A stretch of 10,913 nucleotides of DNA from positions 1 to 10,913 of the forward strand of contig URQQ01000102.1 of NCBI GenBank assembly GCA_900549995.1, given 5' to 3'. The DNA is from an uncultured Lachnospiraceae bacterium. Its GTDB lineage: Bacteria > Bacillota > Clostridia > Lachnospirales > Lachnospiraceae. The notes under the pieces were generated by a model that was given only the letters and a program-made list of their open reading frames with translations, did no database searches and was not told where the DNA came from. The translations under genes were made by a program, and so were the position numbers. Shown one piece after another: positions 5,458-10,913 of this stretch; the first letter of the stretch is position 1; each line of letters starts with the position of its first letter.

Positions 5458-7188
5458 CTAAATTCCCCAATCCCTACTCAACGTTTGCAGCTTGACCATA
5501 TGGGGATAAATCGTTCCTGTATTCATCAGAGTTTCCGGAGTTCCCTGTTCCGCAACCAAACCACCTGAAAGCACAACCACTTTGTCTGCACCGCTTACGG
5601 TGCGCATACGGTGTGCGATTACAAGTGTGGTCTTATCCTTGATCAGCGTTGATAAAGCGGTCTGTATCAGTGTTTCATTTTCCACGTCCAGGCTCGCCGT
5701 TGCTTCATCCAGTAAAATGATGGGGGCATTTTTGAGGAAAGCGCGGGCGATTGAAATACGCTGCCGTTCACCGCCTGATAGTTCGCAGCCATTTTCACCG
5801 ATCATACTACTATAACCGTCCGGGAGCTTTACAACAAATTCATCACAATTTGCCAGCTTTGCCGCTGCAATCACTTCTTCATCCGTTGCGTCTTTTCTGC
5901 CGATTCGGATATTCTCTATGACTGTGTTGTTAAACAGCGTCACATCTTGAAATACGATCGAGTACAGCGACAGCAAGGTTTCCGGTTCTATTTCCGATAT
6001 ATCCATACCGCCGACAGTGATTTTCCCCTTGCCGATATCCCAAAACCGAGCGGCAAGGCGTGATACCGTAGTTTTTCCGCCACCAGACGGGCCGACTAAG
6101 GCGGTCACTTCTCCCTGTTTTGCAGTAAAGGACACGTCTTTCAATACGGTTTCTCCGGTATTATAAGCAAATCCTACATGATCGAACACAATATCATAGC
6201 CTTGATTCGTTAGCCTGTTACTGCCTGTTTGGATAGGTTTGTCAAGGATTTCATTCATGCGGTTTATATTCGGTTTTGTGGAGATTACCGCAGCAAGATT
6301 TTGTAATGCCCCCTCAAGCGGAGCGTACAATCTGGAAGCTACAAGTAAAAACAGAAAGAACAGTGGAACATCAATCTCCCCACGAATAAGCAGCACTGAA
6401 CCGACAAGCGCAACTGTGGCAATCCCGAATTTTAATATCAGAGTGGAGGACACAACAAACAGGGCCGTCCCCAGTTCTGTTATAATATGCCGTTTTTCCA
6501 CATAGTCTATTTTTTTATTCAGTCCTTTTAGGTAGCTTTTTTCCGCATTGTTCGCCTTTAAGTCCTGTAAACTTTCGATACACTCCTGCACACCGCTTTC
6601 CAGCGCGACATTGGCCTCTACCGATTTACGGTTAAAGTATGTTTGGATGCGGGCTGAAAAGAATGTGATTACAAACGCGATCGGTAAAACCCAAACAGCC
6701 GCAAGCGCCATGCGCCAGTCATAGGCAAAAAGGCAGACTGCAATCAGTGTTGTGGAAATAAGGGAGCCTGCCAAAGCGGGCACATAATGGGAGAACGCTG
6801 TTTCCAGGGTGGCACAATCACCCATGATGGAATTTGTCAAATCAGCAAGGTCTTTTTTGCCAAAAAAGGACAGGGGGATTTTCCGGAGCTGTTCCGCTAA
6901 GGAAACACGCCTTACCCCACTTTCCACATAAGTTGCTAAATAGGTGGCATTGTATTGAAAATACGTTACTATGAATATGAGTACAAGGCAAGCCAAAGCG
7001 CCAACCGCATAGAAAGCAATGCGGCTCCCATTTACGCCCCTGTTCATGAGATCAATGACAAAACTATAGAGAAGCCCGACAGGGAGCATAAAGGATATGT
7101 CCTGAAAAACACAAGCGATACAGCCTTTGATCAAATCGACAGCCCCTTGCCTTGATAACGCAAAACGCCTTTGTAATATCTGAATCAT
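5458..7188 (-). CDS. ABC half-transporter, permease-ATPase fusion (second gene of pair)
   Basis: A 576-residue type IV (exporter-fold) half-transporter: six predicted membrane helices over about residues 15-300, then a nucleotide-binding domain. Walker A is GPSGGGKTT with K372, the signature LSGGERQR starts at 470, Walker B is IILLDEATASLD with catalytic-type E495, and the H-loop histidine is H526. All are consensus, so the ATP site looks competent. The ATG at 7188 is preferred to an in-frame ATG at 7242 because AGGAGG (7201-7196) lies seven bases upstream and the start overlaps the TGA of the preceding gene as ATGA. It probably forms a heterodimer with that gene's product. The substrate cannot be read from the sequence; drug, peptide and siderophore transport are all possible. 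Confidence 0.9.
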   Translation of the reverse strand: MIQILQRRFALSRQGAVDLIKGCIACVFQDISFMLPVGLLYSFVIDLMNRGVNGSRIAFYAVGALACLVLIFIVTYFQYNATYLATYVESGVRRVSLAEQLRKIPLSFFGKKDLADLTNSIMGDCATLETAFSHYVPALAGSLISTTLIAVCLFAYDWRMALAAVWVLPIAFVITFFSARIQTYFNRKSVEANVALESGVQECIESLQDLKANNAEKSYLKGLNKKIDYVEKRHIITELGTALFVVSSTLILKFGIATVALVGSVLLIRGEIDVPLFFLFLLVASRLYAPLEGALQNLAAVISTKPNINRMNEILDKPIQTGSNRLTNQGYDIVFDHVGFAYNTGETVLKDVSFTAKQGEVTALVGPSGGGKTTVSRLAARFWDIGKGKITVGGMDISEIEPETLLSLYSIVFQDVTLFNNTVIENIRIGRKDATDEEVIAAAKLANCDEFVVKLPDGYSSMIGENGCELSGGERQRISIARAFLKNAPIILLDEATASLDVENETLIQTALSTLIKDKTTLVIAHRMRTVSGADKVVVLSGGLVAEQGTPETLMNTGTIYPHMVKLQTLSRDWGI

Positions 7189-8960
7189 GCGCTTACCTCC
7201 TTTGAAATCTTCCATTCTGCTGCTTCGGAATAATTTTTCCACATCCGTGTAAAGATTCCGTTCTTCTGTATCAGTCCGCTATGCGTGCCGCTTTCGGCAA
7301 TCTCCCCGTCTTGCAGCACATAAATGCAGTCCGCGTCTGTAATGGATGATAATCTGTGTGCAATCATAATCACGGTTTTCCCTTTTGAAAGAACCGATAA
7401 AGCCTGTTGTATACGCACCTCATTGTCGGGATCGGCAAAAGCGGTCGCTTCATCAAGGATTAAAATAGGCGCGTTTTTCAAAATAGCGCGGGCGATCGCG
7501 ATTCGCTGCTGTTCACCGCCAGACAGGTACACGCCGTTTGTGCCGACCACCGTATCGATGCCATTCGGTAATTTTTCAATGATGTCCATGCACTGTGCCG
7601 CTTGCAAGGCTTGGTTAATTTCCTCCCGTGTCGCGTCAGGCTTTGCCATACGCACGTTTTCCAAAATGGAGGCTTTGATAAGGCGGCTGTTTTGAAACAC
7701 AAACGATACCGTATTCATCAGCGTTTCTTTTGGAATATCGCGTATGTCAATATTGCCTATCCGTATGCGTCCTTCTTGCGGATCAAAAAACCTTGTAACG
7801 ATATTCGCAAGGGTCGTTTTGCCGCCGCCGGAAGCGCCTACCAAGGCGATTGTCTGCCCCGGTTCAATCCGCAATGACACATCATTGAGGGCATTTTTCT
7901 TGCCGTCATAGCTGTAACTAACGTGTTCCAATGTCACGCCGTTGTCATTTGGTACATGCTTCATTGGACTTTCGGATAACGGCTTTTCGTTCATCACTTC
8001 GTCAATTCTATTGAGCGCGTCCCTTACAATCATTGCATCCTCGCTCATAAACATGATTTTTGTAAGTGTCGTACCGATGACAGGAGTAATCACAATATAA
8101 AAGATCAGATTTAGTAGCAGTTCATTTGTTACGCCATTCCTTGTAAAGAGAATCCCACCGGCAATCAGAAAAGCGAATACGCCGTTGATTGCAGTTGTAT
8201 AGAACATCATGGGAAGGCGGAGCCTCTTTGTGTAGGCGATCACCCATTTTTCATAATTATCAATAGTTCCTTTGAAGCGTTTGAAAGAAAAGATTGTCTG
8301 CCCGAACGTCTTTACAACGGGGACGCCCCTGACATATTCAACGGCTTCATTCGACATGTCGGAAAGTGCATTTTGGTACTGTTCCATGCTCTCAACCATA
8401 TCTTTCCCGGTCATCTTCATCATAATTAGAAAACCAAGCACAACGGGAATAAGGCTTAAAATACCTAACCTCCAATCGAACCCAAGCAGTAAAAAGATCA
8501 ATCCTATGGGGGTGGCAATTGCCCCCGCTTTGTCGGGAAGCCTGTGCGCCAGATACGTTTCCGTAGCGGCACTGGAACTGTTTACAATCCTCCGTAGTTT
8601 TCCGCTTCCATACTTTTCCGTTATACCAAGCGGCAGGGCTGTGATATGCTGCATAAGCTCTTTTCGGATATTAGCTGCAACCCGGAACGCGCTCATATGC
8701 GAACACATCAAAGCGGCTATGTAGACAAGAATCGAGAGAATCGCAGACAATACAGCAGACCAGCCGTATCTTGTGATATTCTCCGCCCGTGCGAAGTCTG
8801 GGGCAACTTTCAGTACATCATGAATGATACGCCATATATACCAAAATGGCACAAGCGCCAACAGCGCACTCATGGCAGACAGCACCCAGGAAAGATAGGT
8901 CAATATTTTATGCCTCCCGGCATACCCCATCAATTGGGATAAGTTAGACTGTTTTTTCAT
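7185..8960 (-). CDS. ABC half-transporter, permease-ATPase fusion (first gene of pair)
   Basis: A 591-residue membrane protein with six predicted helices in about residues 18-305 and a C-terminal ATPase. Walker A is GASGGGKTT with K381, the signature LSGGEQQR starts at 479, Walker B is ILILDEATAFAD with E504, and the H-loop histidine is H535. The D-loop reads FADPDNE instead of the usual SLD. From memory, the FADP form is shared with the YbtP/YbtQ and IrtA/IrtB siderophore-transporter group, so an iron-siderophore role is one option; this is an inference. AAGGAGGG (8974-8967) precedes the ATG by six bases. The stop overlaps the next start, so the two subunits are coupled. A palindromic operator candidate lies about 85 bases upstream (9046-9063). 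Confidence 0.9.
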   Translation of the reverse strand: MKKQSNLSQLMGYAGRHKILTYLSWVLSAMSALLALVPFWYIWRIIHDVLKVAPDFARAENITRYGWSAVLSAILSILVYIAALMCSHMSAFRVAANIRKELMQHITALPLGITEKYGSGKLRRIVNSSSAATETYLAHRLPDKAGAIATPIGLIFLLLGFDWRLGILSLIPVVLGFLIMMKMTGKDMVESMEQYQNALSDMSNEAVEYVRGVPVVKTFGQTIFSFKRFKGTIDNYEKWVIAYTKRLRLPMMFYTTAINGVFAFLIAGGILFTRNGVTNELLLNLIFYIVITPVIGTTLTKIMFMSEDAMIVRDALNRIDEVMNEKPLSESPMKHVPNDNGVTLEHVSYSYDGKKNALNDVSLRIEPGQTIALVGASGGGKTTLANIVTRFFDPQEGRIRIGNIDIRDIPKETLMNTVSFVFQNSRLIKASILENVRMAKPDATREEINQALQAAQCMDIIEKLPNGIDTVVGTNGVYLSGGEQQRIAIARAILKNAPILILDEATAFADPDNEVRIQQALSVLSKGKTVIMIAHRLSSITDADCIYVLQDGEIAESGTHSGLIQKNGIFTRMWKNYSEAAEWKISKEVSA

Positions 8961-9045
8961 CAGAAACCCTCCTTAATAAATTTTTATGATATGCAGGGAA
9001 TGATCCTCCCTCGAATATCCTTGTGTAGTACTTTGCGTTTTACAT

Positions 9046-9063
9046 AGTTAGCGGCAGCTAACT
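9046..9063. promoter_or_regulatory. Palindromic operator candidate upstream of the ABC pair
   Basis: AGTTAG-N6-CTAACT, extending to perfect 8-bp arms (tagttagc 9045-9052, gctaacta 9057-9064) around ggca. The size and symmetry suit a TetR-type dimer. The same half-sites and spacing recur at 10179-10196. No clear consensus promoter could be placed around it on the minus strand. Confidence 0.6.
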
Positions 9064-9075
9064 AATGCGCCAAAT

Positions 9076-9103
9076 ATAATGGAAAGCGTGTGCTTCCCAT
9101 TAT
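9076..9103 (-). terminator. Hairpin terminator candidate after the TetR gene
   Basis: Arms 9076-9087 and 9092-9103 are 12 bases each with a 4-base loop. The single mismatch is a G.U pair in minus-strand RNA but A.C in plus-strand RNA, which points to a minus-strand transcript. It lies about 30 bases past the TetR stop. The following bases (AUUUGG) are a poor U tract, so termination may be partial. Confidence 0.5.
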
Positions 9104-9132
9104 GTATGAATGCTAGGTAGGATCGACTTTGT

Positions 9133-9750
9133 TTATTGCCCCATAAGCTTCATCCATCCAGCAGTATAAAAGGTTCTCATTGCTTCCAAATAGTGTTTTG
9201 CTTCTTCCAGTGGCATTTCGTGTATAATCAGCTCAAAAAAGGTGTTGAACATTCCCGTAATTAAGATATGTTCCAGCCGTTCATCAATGTGCGGTGACGG
9301 CCTGCCCAGATTTTCAAGCACCTTCAAATAATCATGCGTCCCTTTTGTTTCGATCTCCACCATTTCATCAATCAGCCTTGAAAAACGAGTTCCTTCCGAT
9401 TTGCAAAGAATAAGCTTACATTCATTCAGATGATCGTAAGCGTATAGAAGCATCTCATACATACACTCGCCGGAAGTGGAGGTAAGCTTGTCCGGCTGTT
9501 CCTCCGGGGATGTTTCTGCAAATTCTTTTTGCGCCTTGCAAAAGCGATCCAATAAAAAGTTGTAATGTTTTCCTACCAGTGCTTCAAATAATTCTTCCTT
9601 GCTTTTATAGTAGCCATAAAACGCGCCGGTTGTCACACCTGCCATCTTGACGATATTCCGCAGCGAAGCGGACTGATAGCCTTTTTCAAGAAATTCCTGT
9701 AATGCGGCTGAAAATATTCGGTTTAAGGTTGTCTGTTCCTTTTTGTTCAT
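9133..9750 (-). CDS. TetR/AcrR-family transcriptional regulator
   Basis: A 205-residue protein with a TetR N-terminal DNA-binding domain: an amphipathic first helix (LNRIFSAALQEFLEKGY), then the helix-turn-helix at about 29-48 containing SLRNIVKMAGVTTGAFYGYY, followed by KSKEELF. The rest (about 60-205) is the helical ligand and dimer domain, which is not diagnostic. AAGGAT (9762-9757) sits six bases before the ATG. It reads toward the ABC pair and away from the membrane-protein genes, so it is the natural candidate to control one or both. TetR proteins usually repress until a ligand binds. The palindromes at 9046-9063 and 10179-10196 are the best candidate sites; whether it also binds its own promoter is unclear. 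Confidence 0.9.
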   Translation of the reverse strand: MNKKEQTTLNRIFSAALQEFLEKGYQSASLRNIVKMAGVTTGAFYGYYKSKEELFEALVGKHYNFLLDRFCKAQKEFAETSPEEQPDKLTSTSGECMYEMLLYAYDHLNECKLILCKSEGTRFSRLIDEMVEIETKGTHDYLKVLENLGRPSPHIDERLEHILITGMFNTFFELIIHEMPLEEAKHYLEAMRTFYTAGWMKLMGQ

Positions 9751-9774
9751 TACTTCATCCTTGTTGTAACAATG

Positions 9775-9795
9775 TTATATATTACTGTTATATAA
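9775..9795. promoter_or_regulatory. AT-rich palindrome over the TetR promoter
   Basis: ttatat and atataa form 6-bp arms around a 9-base centre, overlapping the proposed TetR -10. A further short palindrome TAACA-a-TGTTA lies at 9767-9777. Either could be an autoregulatory site. Neither resembles the AGTTAG-N6-CTAAC motif, and AT-rich palindromes also arise by chance. Confidence 0.3.
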
Positions 9796-9820
9796 TACGG
9801 AAAATTTATGAATTTGTCAA
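9792..9820 (-). promoter_or_regulatory. Promoter of the TetR gene
   Basis: On the minus strand TTGACA (9820-9815), a 17-base spacer and TATTAT (9797-9792) form a near-consensus housekeeping promoter. Transcription would start near 9785, leaving a leader of about 35 bases before the ATG at 9750. Confidence 0.75.
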
Positions 9821-9863
9821 TTCGTTTTTTAGATATATTTTAAATCTGCATACAAAGAATATG

Positions 9864-9892
9864 TTTCCATCCCCTTGGAATTGTGGTACAAT
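9864..9892 (+). promoter_or_regulatory. Candidate promoter for the divergent membrane-protein genes
   Basis: TTTCCA (9864-9869), a 17-base spacer and TACAAT (9887-9892), the latter preceded by TG at 9884-9885 as an extended -10. It lies about 45 bases before the start at 9937 and reads away from TetR. Confidence 0.5.
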
Positions 9893-9936
9893 AGAAAAAA
9901 CGAATGCGAATCAGGGCATTAAAAGGAACTTTACAT

Positions 9937-10128
9937 ATGGGAATTTTGCAAATAGCGGTTCTTGTATTGCTGCTATATCTTGCTATCGTGATGCTGCTTG
10001 CATCAATACGGGCATGGATAGCAAGCAGGAAAGGGCGGGAAAACACCAGGAAAACATTTAAAGAAACGTTTTGGAATTGCTTCATAGAGTTTCTTGGAGA
10101 GATGCTTAATCCATTTAATTGGCTTTGA
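9937..10128 (+). CDS. Small single-span membrane protein, unknown function
   Basis: A 63-residue protein not recognised as a named family. Residues 3-24 (ILQIAVLVLLLYLAIVMLLAS) form one hydrophobic helix. A basic segment follows (SRKGRENTRKTFKE), then a short amphipathic end rich in F and W. The ATG at 9937 is preferred to the in-frame ATG at 9904 because AAAAGGA (9921-9927) lies nine bases before it and the residues between the two ATGs are basic and not membrane-like. By the positive-inside rule the C-terminus should face the cytoplasm. It has its own promoter candidate (9864-9892) and lies 90 bases before a larger membrane-protein gene. A role beside that protein is a guess from position. 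Confidence 0.6.
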   Translation: MGILQIAVLVLLLYLAIVMLLASIRAWIASRKGRENTRKTFKETFWNCFIEFLGEMLNPFNWL

Positions 10129-10178
10129 TTTTGATAGTGGGTAAGTTCCATTGATCCAGCAGGCAAAGTACATATTTC

Positions 10179-10196
10179 AGTTAGTTGAAACTAACA
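10179..10196. promoter_or_regulatory. Second AGTTAG-N6-CTAAC palindrome
   Basis: AGTTAG (10179-10184), six bases, CTAACA (10191-10196). Perfect 7-bp arms gttagtt/aactaac surround ga. Half-sites and spacing match those of the palindrome at 9046-9063, while the central bases differ. It sits just upstream of the ribosome site of the gene at 10219, overlapping or just following a weak promoter-like TTGATC (10151-10156). Confidence 0.6.
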
Positions 10197-10218
10197 AAAA
10201 AGAGGAGGCGGATAGAGA

Positions 10219-10749
10219 TTGCTCCTATGGTTAAATCTTCTTTTGATATTTTTTGGTATAGGGCTATTTGGGCTGAGTTACTCACTCTTTCGTAAAAGCA
10301 AGGAAGATAAAGAGGGCCTTAGAATTTACGGTGCATTTGGCTATGGAGGTGTTGCCCTTATTGTCGGGGGAGCAGATCAGATCATTGGATATTATGTATC
10401 ATATCCTTGGTGGTATAGTCTTGTTACATTGATTCTCCTGGAAATTGCAGTCTATTTCTTAATTCGACCGGGATTTCGTAAAAGCAATCAAGACGCTTTG
10501 AAGCGGAAGAATATATTGAAAATCATATTTGATGTTGTTCTTATTTTAAGTGCCATCTTGTTGAGCTGCAATTTATTCGGTCTGCGTTTGTTTCCAATGC
10601 AAAGTGACATAGCATGGCTGGCTTTTAGTTTAGGAAATATTGGAGCAATATGGATATCCGATATCTCCCGAAAAGCAAAATATATTTATATAACGTTATT
10701 TATTATCGCAGGCGTGTTTATAATGCTTGACCCGGTTTTGTTTATTTAG
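10219..10749 (+). CDS. Six-helix membrane protein, unknown function
   Basis: A 176-residue integral membrane protein with about six hydrophobic segments (near 2-22, 38-58, 64-85, 100-120, 130-150 and 155-175) joined by short charged loops such as RKSKEDKE and RKSNQDALKRK. I do not recognise a family or any catalytic motif. It probably starts at TTG (10219): AGGAGG lies at 10203-10208 with a 10-base spacer, the hydrophobic N-terminus begins immediately, and no earlier in-frame ATG fits. It is downstream of the small membrane protein and upstream of a probable methyltransferase, all on the plus strand. The AGTTAG palindrome directly ahead suggests that it is regulated together with the ABC pair. 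Confidence 0.75.
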   Translation: MLLWLNLLLIFFGIGLFGLSYSLFRKSKEDKEGLRIYGAFGYGGVALIVGGADQIIGYYVSYPWWYSLVTLILLEIAVYFLIRPGFRKSNQDALKRKNILKIIFDVVLILSAILLSCNLFGLRLFPMQSDIAWLAFSLGNIGAIWISDISRKAKYIYITLFIIAGVFIMLDPVLFI

Positions 10750-10815
10750 AAATCAGGGTGAAATTCAAACAGCACGGAACTCGTGGTAATACAAGAAGAA
10801 AGGATCGGTGATTCC

Positions 10816-10913
10816 ATGGGGATTTTCAAACAGTTTTTTAACAACACCAGAAAGCCGGACGGTTGGATGGGGAAATTGATGGTCAACGGTATGAATCAAG
10901 GGCATGCCGCTGT
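10816..10913 (+). CDS. Start of a probable class I SAM-dependent methyltransferase (partial)
   Basis: The frame from ATG 10816 is open to the right edge (32 full codons), reading MGIFKQFFNNTRKPDG, then WMGKLMVNGMNQGHAA. The pattern of FFxNTRKPxG followed by GKLMVxGMNxGHA resembles the start of a group of class I SAM-dependent methyltransferases that I recall from Firmicutes. The SAM-binding motif would lie beyond the window, so this rests on the N-terminus only. AAAGGA (10799-10804) is 11 bases upstream, a slightly long spacer. There is no terminator between this and the six-helix membrane gene, so they are probably co-transcribed. Confidence 0.55.
   Translation, partial: MGIFKQFFNNTRKPDGWMGKLMVNGMNQGHAA

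Noticed and set aside
7189..7242. Longer start for the second ABC gene at 7242
   Set aside because: This would extend deep into the upstream gene, while the ATG at 7188 has a strong AGGAGG and an ATGA overlap.
8272..8724. 150-codon plus-strand frame inside the first ABC gene
   Set aside because: It lies opposite a full-length conserved ABC protein and has no recognisable domain; it is an antisense shadow.
9840..10166. Minus-strand frame opposite the small membrane gene
   Set aside because: The plus-strand frame has a ribosome site, a promoter candidate and a clear hydrophobic helix; the minus frame has none of these.

Overview
The window looks like an accessory region of a low-GC Gram-positive bacterium, most likely a gut Clostridia (Lachnospiraceae-type) genome. 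This is inferred from AGGAGG ribosome sites, rho-independent terminators, TTGACA/TATTAT-type promoters and the protein families present. No rRNA, tRNA, CRISPR array or transposase was seen.

Left edge (1-568): the C-terminus of what is probably a conjugative-element relaxase overlaps by ATGA a cysteine-rich VLP-type protein. That protein is a familiar small companion of relaxase genes in Clostridia integrative elements. A terminator and a conserved inverted repeat follow it.

First cargo (about 570-5150): a LysR-family regulator, then metE (cobalamin-independent methionine synthase) and metF (methylenetetrahydrofolate reductase), all on the plus strand and closed by a strong terminator. MetF makes 5-methyl-THF and MetE uses it to methylate homocysteine, so this is a compact B12-independent methionine module. 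I see no S-box or T-box leader; the adjacent LysR protein is the likely regulator.

Junction (5181-5391): a second, diverged copy of the VLP gene's last 34 codons, with its terminator and inverted repeat, lies directly downstream of the met module. The met module is therefore bracketed by direct repeats of element backbone. This suggests that cargo was stacked by recombination between related elements.

Second cargo (5458 to the right edge): a translationally coupled pair of ABC half-transporters with fused permease and ATPase, and a TetR regulator, all on the minus strand. Diverging from TetR are a small membrane protein, a six-helix membrane protein and the start of a probable SAM-dependent methyltransferase. 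A palindrome AGTTAG-N6-CTAAC occurs upstream of the ABC pair and again upstream of the six-helix membrane gene. The two arms may therefore form one regulon, with TetR as the obvious candidate regulator.
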